Positions 44,473 to 51,682 of a stretch of DNA of 64,000 nucleotides are shown piece by piece. The notes beneath the pieces were generated by a model, which saw only the letters and a list, made by a program, of their open reading frames with translations, searched no databases and was not told the origin of the DNA. This DNA comes from Polyangium spumosum (GTDB taxonomy: Bacteria; Myxococcota_A; Polyangia; Polyangiales; Polyangiaceae): assembly GCF_009649845.1 (NCBI RefSeq), contig NZ_WJIE01000018.1:62001-126000 (forward strand), read 5' to 3'. Position 1 is the first letter of the stretch. Every line of letters begins with the position of its first letter. Made by a program: the position numbers and the translations under genes.

Positions 44473-46308
44473 ATGGCCGCCATGGCAGCACCGGTTCCTT
44501 CCCCCGGCGCGGGGGCCGCGATCGTGGCACCGCGGCCCCCCGTCCGATGGGCGGCGCCGGCCACCCTGCTCACGGGCAGCGCGGTCTTGCTCGGCGTGGA
44601 CCTCGCGCTCGCCGTGAGCCCGACGCTCTCGGTCGTGCTCACGGCCATCGAGACCTTGCTCGTGCCTGCCTGGCTCGCCGCGGTGATCAAGAAAGAGCGC
44701 CAGGCCGGGCGCCGAGGCGCCATCCCGGCCGCGTCGACGAAGCCGCGGTGGGGGGCGTACGTGGTCTTGCTGGTCCTGCTCCTCGCTTGCATCGCGGAGA
44801 AGTGGCTGCTCTTCCGCCACCCAGCCGGCGGCGACGACCCGCACCTCGTGGCGCTCTACCGGACCTACACGGTCCTCGCCTTCGTCCTCGCCAACGGCAG
44901 CCTGCTCGGACGCCGGCCGCTCGAGCGCCTGCTCGTCAGCACGATGGATCATCCGGCGCGGCTGATGCTCCTGTCGTTTGGCCTGGCGGCGGTGCTCGGC
45001 GCGTTCCTCCTCACGTTGCCCCAGGCGGTGCACGACATCGCCCATACGTCGTTCGTCGACGGCCTGTTCATGGCGACCAGCGCGATCTGCGTGACCGGCC
45101 TCGCGGTCCACAACGTGGCGGACGTCTACACGCCGCTCGGGCAGGTCATTCTCTTGCTGCTGTTCCAGGTGGGCGGGCTCGGGATCATGGTGCTGTCGAC
45201 GTTCTTCGTCATCGTCGCCGGGCGCAAGATCCACCTGCGGGACGCCGCCGTCATGGCCGAGATGATCGACGCGGAGTCCTTCTCCAAGCTGAGGCGCAGC
45301 GTGGCCGCCATCGTCGCGTACACGTTGATCGTCGAGGCGATCGGCGCGGCGGCGCTTTACGCGACCTTCCGGCATTACCCCGACATCGCCACGCCCGCGG
45401 GTGCGGGCGCCCCGCTCTCCGGCGCGGGAGACCACCTCTGGGCCGCGGTCTTCCACGCCGTGAGCGCGTACTGCAGCGCGGGCTTCTCGCTCTTCCGCGA
45501 GGGGATGGCGCCGCTCGTGTCTTCGGTGCCCGCCAGCGGCGTCGTCATGGTGCTGATCGTCATCGGCGGGCTCGGCTACCCGGTGCACGACGAGCTCGTG
45601 CGCTGGGTGGTCGTGCGTGTCCGCGGGGGGCGCCCCCCGCGGCTCAGCCTGCACACGCGCACGGTGCTCGTCACCTCGGCCGTGCTGATCGTCTCGGGCC
45701 TCGTGGGGTTTCTGGTGCTCGAAGGGGGCCGCTCCATGCGGGAGCTCTCGTGGCCGACGCGGGTGCTCGCCGCGCTCCACCAGTCCATCACCACGCGGTC
45801 CGCGGGCTTCAGCACGGTCGACTTCGGCGCGATGAGCAGCGCCACGTGGATGATGACGTGTGTCCTCATGTTCATCGGCGCCGCGCCCGGCTCGACGGGC
45901 GGCGGCGTGAAGGTCACGACGGTCGCGGTCCTCTTCGCGACGTTACGCGCCGAGCTCCGCGGCTTCGAGGCCCCTCGACTGCTGGGGCGCACCGTCCCGG
46001 CCGCCCTGGTGCGGCGGGCCATGGGCGTCGCGTTCCTCAGCGTCCTGCTCGTCGCGGGGTTTCTCTTCCTGCTCCTCCTGGTCGAGCCCCATGATCCGTT
46101 CGCGATCGTCTTCGAGACGGTGAGCGCCTTCGCGACCGTCGGGCTCAGCACGGGGATCACGTCTTCGTTGAGCACGCCGGGGCGGCTCCTGGTCGCGGTC
46201 ATCATGTTCATCGGCCGCATCGGGCCGCTGACCCTGGCGCTGGCGCTGGCGAACCAGTCGGGCGCCCGGGGCTTCCGGCTGCCGGAGGAGCGGGTGGGGA
46301 TCGGCTGA
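44473..46308 (+). CDS. TrkH/KtrB-type K+ transporter
   Basis: 611 residues with about 10-12 membrane segments. The four pore loops are visible: TSAICVTGLAV, VSAYCSAGFS, TTRSAGFSTVDF and VSAFATVGLSTG, each with the selectivity-filter Gly. SxxGx-rich APGSTGGGVKVTT follows loop 3 as in KtrB/TrkH. It moves K+ together with the KtrA-like subunit encoded divergently. It has two extra N-terminal helices compared with KtrB (about 450 aa), a TrkG/H-like extension. ATG 44482 is a close alternative start. Confidence 0.94.
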   Translation: MAAMAAPVPSPGAGAAIVAPRPPVRWAAPATLLTGSAVLLGVDLALAVSPTLSVVLTAIETLLVPAWLAAVIKKERQAGRRGAIPAASTKPRWGAYVVLLVLLLACIAEKWLLFRHPAGGDDPHLVALYRTYTVLAFVLANGSLLGRRPLERLLVSTMDHPARLMLLSFGLAAVLGAFLLTLPQAVHDIAHTSFVDGLFMATSAICVTGLAVHNVADVYTPLGQVILLLLFQVGGLGIMVLSTFFVIVAGRKIHLRDAAVMAEMIDAESFSKLRRSVAAIVAYTLIVEAIGAAALYATFRHYPDIATPAGAGAPLSGAGDHLWAAVFHAVSAYCSAGFSLFREGMAPLVSSVPASGVVMVLIVIGGLGYPVHDELVRWVVVRVRGGRPPRLSLHTRTVLVTSAVLIVSGLVGFLVLEGGRSMRELSWPTRVLAALHQSITTRSAGFSTVDFGAMSSATWMMTCVLMFIGAAPGSTGGGVKVTTVAVLFATLRAELRGFEAPRLLGRTVPAALVRRAMGVAFLSVLLVAGFLFLLLLVEPHDPFAIVFETVSAFATVGLSTGITSSLSTPGRLLVAVIMFIGRIGPLTLALALANQSGARGFRLPEERVGIG

Positions 46309-46329
46309 TCGCGGAGCGGGTCGATCAGC
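46304..46329. other. Palindrome spanning convergent stop codons
   Basis: GCTGATCG (46304-46311) and CGATCAGC (46322-46329) form an 8 bp perfect stem with a 10 nt loop. Each arm contains the stop codon of one of the two convergent genes. No T-run follows, so a terminator is possible but unproven. Confidence 0.35.
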
Positions 46330-47752
46330 GGCGGCGCAGGAAGATCCGGCTGCCCTTCGAGTACGGGGAGAGGTGCTCGTTCAGGTCGTGGACGAGTGGC
46401 CCTCGCACGCCGACGATCACGCGTGTCCCTTCTTTCGTCCCCGCCATCGCGAGGGCGACCTCGTCCGTCGCGTCGCCGAAGGTCGAGGTGGTGTTCGCCG
46501 CGTCGTCCCATTCGAGGTGCGCGTCGAACACGTCGAGGCCGCCGCTCGAGCTCGCCATGGCCTTTCCGTGCACGAGCAAGGTATCGTCGAAGAAACCCAC
46601 GGCGCGTATGCCGCCGCTCCCGTCGGGGGCCACGCCGGAGACCACGGCGGCCGAGCCGCCCGTGAGGGATGCGGCGAGCATGGGCTCGCCCTTCGAATCG
46701 ATCCGGCCCACGAACGCCTCGCCGAACATGCCGATGCCGGGCCACGTCAGGATCCCCTGCCCGCCCAGGACCAGGCCGCCGTCGTCCGAGAGCGCAACCG
46801 CGCCGCCGAAGGGATCGAGCGCCGACCCCTCGAAGACCTTGCTCCAGACGACGTCGCCGCCCGGCGAGAACCTCTTCACGTGCAGGCCGGCGGGCTCCCC
46901 TGCGCTCTCCATTTCGCTGAATTGCGTGTAGAGGACGACCGTGTCCCCGCTCGGGCTCACGTCGAGCCCCGCCGGGAAGTCGGAGACGTCGCCGCCGAAG
47001 CGCTTGGCCCAGACGAGGCCGCCGCTCGTGTCGTAGCGCGCGACGAACACGTCGGGTTTGTAGTTCGTGAAGAACGGGTCCGATATCTGGGGCGTGCTCA
47101 TCAACGTGACGCCGCCGAGATCGAGATGGCCGAGGAACCTGCCGGTGATCACGAAATGGCCCTCGGCGTCGAACGAGACCCCCTCGATGGCCCGGTGGAA
47201 GTTTCCCTCGTAATCGAGGTCGTCGGGCAGGTTCCCGTGCAGGCGCCGGCTCCAGACGTGGTGGCCGTCGGCGTCGAGCTCGAGCAGGAACGGGTGCTCC
47301 GCGCGCACGTATTCGCCGCCGAGCGGGCCTCCTCCGAAATCGACGTCCGCGTGCAAGCTGCCGGCGACGAGGACCCTGCCCTGCGCGTGCACGGCGATCA
47401 CGTCCTTGCCCGGGAAGGACGCGCCGACCGGGAGCGCGCGGCTCCAGAGGTGTTTGCCCTGCGGGTCGAGCTTCGCGACGAACGCGAACGGGGCGCCGGT
47501 TTCGCCGACGGGGCCGCCGCCGAAATCGATCGGGCCCTCGGTCATCCCCGCGAGGTACGTGTTGCACGACCCGTCCACGGCGACCGAGAGGCCCACGAGG
47601 GGGGTCCTGGATTCGGCGCTGCCGAACACGAGATCGAGCGGCTCGGCGCAGAGCGGCTCGGGCGTGGGCGCGGGCGGGACGACCTCGCGGACTTCGTTTG
47701 CGCAACCAAGGAGGAAGAAGGGAGCAAGAAGGAAGAAACGTAGGCGGGTCAT
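46325..47752 (-). CDS. Lipoprotein with SBBP-like beta-propeller repeats
   Basis: 475 residues. Lipobox FFLLGCANE, Pro-rich linker, then repeated units of the SBBP type: FVAKLDPQGKHLWSRAL, FLLELDADGHHVWSRRL, FVARYDTSGGLVWAKRF, HVKRFSPGGDVVWSKVF. Each unit includes a DFGGG or similar strand, as in myxobacterial surface propellers. Function unknown; probably outer-membrane anchored. It is convergent with the K+ transporter gene and shares its stop palindrome. Confidence 0.9.
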   Translation of the reverse strand: MTRLRFFLLAPFFLLGCANEVREVVPPAPTPEPLCAEPLDLVFGSAESRTPLVGLSVAVDGSCNTYLAGMTEGPIDFGGGPVGETGAPFAFVAKLDPQGKHLWSRALPVGASFPGKDVIAVHAQGRVLVAGSLHADVDFGGGPLGGEYVRAEHPFLLELDADGHHVWSRRLHGNLPDDLDYEGNFHRAIEGVSFDAEGHFVITGRFLGHLDLGGVTLMSTPQISDPFFTNYKPDVFVARYDTSGGLVWAKRFGGDVSDFPAGLDVSPSGDTVVLYTQFSEMESAGEPAGLHVKRFSPGGDVVWSKVFEGSALDPFGGAVALSDDGGLVLGGQGILTWPGIGMFGEAFVGRIDSKGEPMLAASLTGGSAAVVSGVAPDGSGGIRAVGFFDDTLLVHGKAMASSSGGLDVFDAHLEWDDAANTTSTFGDATDEVALAMAGTKEGTRVIVGVRGPLVHDLNEHLSPYSKGSRIFLRRR

Positions 47753-47764
47753 GGGGCCATGGTA

Positions 47765-48721
47765 TCAGGTGAGCAGCCGGATCGGCGCTCCCGCGTGCCA
47801 CGCGAGGATGTCGTCCAGGGCGTCGCGATAAAACACCACGTAGTTTTCCCGCGTCACGTAGCCGAGGTGTGGCGTCAGGACGACGTTCGGCAAGGCGAGC
47901 AGGGGGTGGTCCGCGGGCATTGGCTCCTCGGGGAAGACATCGAGCCCGGCGCCGGCGATACGCTCGGCGCGCAGGGCGGCGAGCAACGCGTCCATGTCCA
48001 CCAGGCCCGCGCGGGCCGTGTTGACGAAAAACGCCGTCCTCTTCATGGCCGCGAGCTCCTCCGCGCCGACGGTCCCGCGCGACCGTTCGCTCAGCACGAG
48101 GTGCAGGCTGACGACGTCCGAGGTCGCGAAGAGCTCGCGTTTCTCCACGCGCCTCGCGCCCGCCGCTGCGGCCCGCGCCTCGTCGAGGTTCTGGCTCCAG
48201 GCGACCACGTCCATCCCGAAGGCCTGGCCCACGCGCGCGACCTGGGAACCTAGCTTGCCGAGCCCCACGAGCCCGAGCCGCTTTCCGGCGAGCCCCTCCG
48301 TCAGCCCCGTCTGCCAGGCCCCGGCCCGGAGCGCTCGATCCTCCCTTGGGATACGCTTCACGAGGGAAAGGATCAGCCCCCAGGTGAGCTCCGCCGTCGG
48401 CGTACCGACGTTCCCGGTCCCCGAGACCGGGATGTTACGCGCGCGGCAGGCTTCGAGGTCGATGGCGGCGTTGCGGCCGCCCGTGGTGACGAGCAGCCGC
48501 AGGTTGGGGAGGTTCTGGATGCGCGCCGCCGGCATCGGGGTGCGCTCGCGCATGAGGACGAGCACGTGGAAGGGGCGCAGGGTGGTGATGAGCTCCTCGG
48601 GATCGGCGAGGTGCCGGTCGAAGACGACGAGCTCGCTCCCGGGCGGGAGGCGGCTCCAGTCGGCGAGGTCCTTCGCGACGCGCTGGTAGTCGTCGAGGAT
48701 GGCGATTTTCACGGGGGTCAT
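47765..48721 (-). CDS. D-isomer-specific 2-hydroxyacid dehydrogenase
   Basis: 318 residues from ATG 48721. NAD site LGLVGLGKLGSQVARVGQAF (about 147-166), catalytic Arg in NTARAGLVD, Glu in GLDVFPEEP and His in LTPHLGY, all in standard order. The GTPTAELTWGLIL segment is typical. This is a reductase/dehydrogenase of a small 2-hydroxy acid; the exact substrate is not readable. It lies 12 bp upstream of the SBBP-like lipoprotein gene on the same strand, and 26 bp after the HNH gene. Confidence 0.92.
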   Translation of the reverse strand: MTPVKIAILDDYQRVAKDLADWSRLPPGSELVVFDRHLADPEELITTLRPFHVLVLMRERTPMPAARIQNLPNLRLLVTTGGRNAAIDLEACRARNIPVSGTGNVGTPTAELTWGLILSLVKRIPREDRALRAGAWQTGLTEGLAGKRLGLVGLGKLGSQVARVGQAFGMDVVAWSQNLDEARAAAAGARRVEKRELFATSDVVSLHLVLSERSRGTVGAEELAAMKRTAFFVNTARAGLVDMDALLAALRAERIAGAGLDVFPEEPMPADHPLLALPNVVLTPHLGYVTRENYVVFYRDALDDILAWHAGAPIRLLT

Positions 48722-48747
48722 GCTGGGTACGGGTTCGGGCGGAGGCG

Positions 48748-49431
48748 TCAGGCGGAGCGCTGGAGCTTTTGTTCGACGACGCCGACGAACTGCCGGAGCT
48801 TTTTCCCGTCGAACCGCCACTTCTCCAGGAAAGAAATCCTCGTCGCGTGATCCCAGTGCTTGCTCGGATGTGCACGTTTCACGGCCGCCAGGAAAGCGTC
48901 CCATGTGGTCTGGCGCAGCTCGGACAGGTTCCCGTCGTTCAGGCCCAGCGTCTGCTCGACATCGACCTTCAAAGCCGCGTCGTCGGACGTGAGGAAGAGG
49001 CCCCGCTCCTTGCCTCGCCGCTCCAGTTTGAGGCGCGCCACGGAAGACGCCTTCGCCGGGTCCACCGTGAGAGCCGTGCTGCGCTGGCGGAGGTCACACG
49101 TACAGTACAGGCCGCCGGAACGCTCGCCGCCGTCGCATGAGCCGAGGAGATTCGTCCAGTCGAGGGCGCGGCGCGGGTCGACGTCGAGGGGCACGCGGTG
49201 CGCGATCTTCATCGTCGTCGTCCTCGACGTCTCGCGATCGCCCTCGTCGATCCTCCGCATGCAGAACGCGCAGAGCCACCCCTGCTCCTCGACGAGGGCC
49301 TTGCGCGCCTCCTCTTTGTCGATCTGGTCGAACGCGGTCCTCGCCGTGTCCTTTCGCGCGAGGTTCGTCGTCGTGGCTTCGCGCGTCTCCGTGACCGTCC
49401 GCGGCTCCGTCCGCTTGTGGATCGGCCTCAT
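48748..49431 (-). CDS. HNH endonuclease, PtuB/TIGR02646-like
   Basis: 227 residues, overlapping the ATPase stop by 4 nt (ATGA). HNH core: C54-x2-C57 in WLCAFCMRRI, His 78 in KIAHRVP, Asn 94 in DWTNLLGSC, then C99 and C110/C112 in LYCTCDLRQ. This is the zinc-stabilised HNH of the retron/Septu effector family (TIGR02646-like). With the upstream ATPase it forms the two-gene layout of the Septu anti-phage system (PtuA-PtuB), in which the ATPase controls the nuclease. No reverse transcriptase is present, so it is not a retron. Defence function is inferred from the family. Confidence 0.82.
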   Translation of the reverse strand: MRPIHKRTEPRTVTETREATTTNLARKDTARTAFDQIDKEEARKALVEEQGWLCAFCMRRIDEGDRETSRTTTMKIAHRVPLDVDPRRALDWTNLLGSCDGGERSGGLYCTCDLRQRSTALTVDPAKASSVARLKLERRGKERGLFLTSDDAALKVDVEQTLGLNDGNLSELRQTTWDAFLAAVKRAHPSKHWDHATRISFLEKWRFDGKKLRQFVGVVEQKLQRSA

Positions 49432-50699
49432 CCGGAGGCCTCTTCGCCGGCGCCGTCCTCCGGAGGGAGCAGCCCCTCGTAAAAGACCACGTCCGGATCG
49501 TCGCCGCCCGGCAAGAGCGCGCGGAGCTCCGCGATGAGCGCGCGCGCGGCGGGGTATCGCTCGTCGTCGATCGCGTCCCGCAATTCGTTGAGCTTCTCCG
49601 CGACCTCCGGCGGACGCCCCGGATCGTCGAAGACCGAATCGAGGATGCGGTTCGTGTCACGCCGGAACGTCTCTCGGTCGAGCCTCCGGACCTCGAAGTC
49701 TTCGAGCAGCCGCACCTGCGACGCCCGCACGGATGAGAGGACCTGCGGGGAATGGGTGCTCACGATGAACTGCGCCCGCGGGAAGACCTGGCGGAGCCGC
49801 GGCAGGAGGGTGCGCTGGAGGCCCGGGTGCAGGTGGAGCTCGATCTCGTCGATGAGGACGACCACCGGGCGCTGCAACGGATCCGGGTCCGTGGGCGCGG
49901 CAATGGCCATCCGTCGCGCGAGGTCCCCCGCCATCGCGAGCAGGCATTTCTCCCCGTCCGAGAGCTGCGCCACGTCGAGCGCCACGCCGTTCTTGGTGAG
50001 GAGCATTCGCTGGGGCTGGCGTTCGATACGAAGATGACTCGCGCCCGGGACCAGCGTGGTGATCGCGCGCCGGACAGCTTCGAGTGAGGGTTTCAGCGGA
50101 TATGCCCCGTCCTCGGTGAGATACGCGACGTAAAGCTGGAGCTCGTGGTCTTCTTCCTCGCGAAACCACTCGAAGAACGCGCGGAAATTCCGCTCTCCGG
50201 CGTCGAGCGCTCCATCAAAGGAGTTGATGGGTTCGAACTCGCTGTGCTTGCGAATTCGATCCGGGATGTCGAGCGCGTTCCGGTTGGTCGGGAAATAAAC
50301 CACCAGCGGCAAGTCGGGGGCCCCTCGCGCGATGGACGCCTGCGTGGCTTCAATGGGCGCGGAGAGCCCCGCGAGCGAGCTCTCTCGGTCCTTCGGATGG
50401 CCCGGCCGCGTGGCCGCGACCTCCCAGGCCACCTCTCCGATCCCCTCGAACGTCGCCGAGAGCCGGATCGACGCCGAGCTTGCGCCGCTCTGGATGTCCT
50501 CCGCGCGCAGCCTCTTGCCCGCGGCGCGACCCGTGCGGATCCCCGCGACGAGGTAGGACAGGAGGAGCGCCGTCGCGTCGAGGAGCGCCGTCTTGCCGGC
50601 GCCGTTCACCCCCACGAACACCGTCACGTCCGGCTCGAACGGGACCGTGGCTTGCTCGAAGCCCCGGAAGTCCTGGACCGTGAGTGACTGGAGCCTCAT
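49428..50699 (-). CDS. AAA15/SMC-like ATPase, PtuA-like
   Basis: 423 residues. N-terminal SLTVQDFRGFEQATVPF, Walker A GVNGAGKT (30-37), signature QLSDGEKCLLAMAGDLA, Walker B VVVLIDEIELHLHPGLQ and H-loop FIVSTHSPQVLSSV. It is a RecF/OLD-type ATPase of the length seen in Septu PtuA. It is coupled to the HNH gene by a 4 nt overlap. Upstream on the same strand lie a 43-bp-period repeat array and the 217-residue paralogue, the same plan as at 3074-5781, although this ATPase and the one there are only distantly similar. Confidence 0.85.
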   Translation of the reverse strand: MRLQSLTVQDFRGFEQATVPFEPDVTVFVGVNGAGKTALLDATALLLSYLVAGIRTGRAAGKRLRAEDIQSGASSASIRLSATFEGIGEVAWEVAATRPGHPKDRESSLAGLSAPIEATQASIARGAPDLPLVVYFPTNRNALDIPDRIRKHSEFEPINSFDGALDAGERNFRAFFEWFREEEDHELQLYVAYLTEDGAYPLKPSLEAVRRAITTLVPGASHLRIERQPQRMLLTKNGVALDVAQLSDGEKCLLAMAGDLARRMAIAAPTDPDPLQRPVVVLIDEIELHLHPGLQRTLLPRLRQVFPRAQFIVSTHSPQVLSSVRASQVRLLEDFEVRRLDRETFRRDTNRILDSVFDDPGRPPEVAEKLNELRDAIDDERYPAARALIAELRALLPGGDDPDVVFYEGLLPPEDGAGEEASG

Positions 50700-50762
50700 G
50701 GGAACCTGGTCCTAGCAAAGCCCCGTTCCGCCGGGCAAGAGACACGGCCCGTCCGGGCGTGG

Positions 50763-50972
50763 ATCCACGCCTCCAGACCTCGAACTCCACGAATCGCCGC
50801 GTGGCTCTCCGTCTCCCGAGCTCCGGAAGCCAAAATCCACGCGTCGATCTCCTCCTCCGGACCCCCCGGAAGCAAACATCCACACGTCACTTTGTGTCTT
50901 CGGAGCTGCGGAGGAGCGGATCGACGCCCCGATCCTCCGTTCTGGACCTCTGGAGGACACGTTCGCGTGCTC
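50763..50972 (-). repeat. Degenerate tandem repeat, 42-43 bp period, about five units
   Basis: Plus-strand anchors of the type ATCCAC/ATCGAC/ATCGCC lie at 50793, 50835, 50878 and 50920 (steps 42, 43, 42), with weaker units on both sides. Read on the minus strand, unit text such as GAGATCGACGCGTGGAT and GGCTTCCGGAGCTCGGGAG aligns with the units at 3749-3963 (GAGATCGAGGTGTCGATGG, GTCTTCGGGGGGCCTGGAG). It occupies the whole gap between the 217-residue gene and the ATPase gene. No promoter was recognised inside it. Confidence 0.72.
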
Positions 50973-50979
50973 TTTCGGC

Positions 50980-51633
50980 TCACCCCGTGGGATCGTCGTC
51001 CTCGTCCTTGCGCACCTTGTACTTCGGGAAAAAACGCTCCGCGGCGGCGCGGCCGAGATCGGCGATGAGCAGGCCGTAGACCTTCGTGAGCAGGCGCTCC
51101 CAGGCCTCCTCGGCGGCGTCGAGGCGCGTGCGGGCGAGCGCCTCGTTCGTGCGGGCCTTGCCGAGCTGCTCGCTCCCCGCCGTGAACGCGACGATGCCCG
51201 CCTCGATCGCAGGCACGGCCTTCACGCGGACCTCGTCCGCCCCCGGCAGGTGCTCTTCGAGCCGGTCCTTGAGCTCGCCGTATCGCTTGGTCTCCTCGGT
51301 GAGCGTGGCGGCCGTGTAGTACCCGATGCCCTGGGGGAAGATCAGCTTGTACGGCGCCTTCTTCACGGCGTCGGCGCCGCGCCCCGCGAGCGCCGCGCGG
51401 GCATCCTGGGCCGTGTCGTCGAGGTCGTCGTCGGCCCCGTCGCGATCGGCGAGCGCACACTGGACGGCAGTCTCGTGATCCTCGAGGCCGCGGCCGTACA
51501 CGAGGACGTCATTCGTCGCGGCGGCGACGCTGTCGGCGAGCTCCGTGTATTTCGCGCGGCGGAGCCTGCGCTCGACATACCCACCACAACGAACACGGTG
51601 GCGGAAATGAGCGGAACGAGGGGGGAGGCGCAT
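50980..51633 (-). CDS. Conserved protein of unknown function (217 aa, paralogue of the 3074-3727 gene)
   Basis: 217 residues from ATG 51633, which matches the paralogue start; an in-frame ATG at 51672 would add 13 residues. It aligns end to end, without gaps, with the protein at 3074-3727. Identity is roughly 60% by eye, highest over ALADRDGADDDLD (60-72), GYYTAA (104-109), RYGELKDRLEEHLPG (117-131) and the C-terminal LLTKVYG and LGRAAAERFFPK. The C-terminus ends in an acidic run (DEDDD) absent from the other copy. No signal peptide or membrane segment. It lies 49 bp after the stop of a histidine kinase gene on the same strand and is followed by the repeat array and the ATPase/HNH pair. Confidence 0.82.
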   Translation of the reverse strand: MRLPPRSAHFRHRVRCGGYVERRLRRAKYTELADSVAAATNDVLVYGRGLEDHETAVQCALADRDGADDDLDDTAQDARAALAGRGADAVKKAPYKLIFPQGIGYYTAATLTEETKRYGELKDRLEEHLPGADEVRVKAVPAIEAGIVAFTAGSEQLGKARTNEALARTRLDAAEEAWERLLTKVYGLLIADLGRAAAERFFPKYKVRKDEDDDPTG

Positions 51634-51682
51634 GGTGGGCAGGAGGATACGAACGCAGGCCTCGAAGGCCAAATCTTCGTCT

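Noticed and set aside
48748..51633. Retron interpretation (HNH and ATPase effectors plus a repeat-containing RNA)
   Set aside because: No reverse transcriptase motif (YADD/xADD) in any nearby frame. The 217-aa protein does not resemble a reverse transcriptase.
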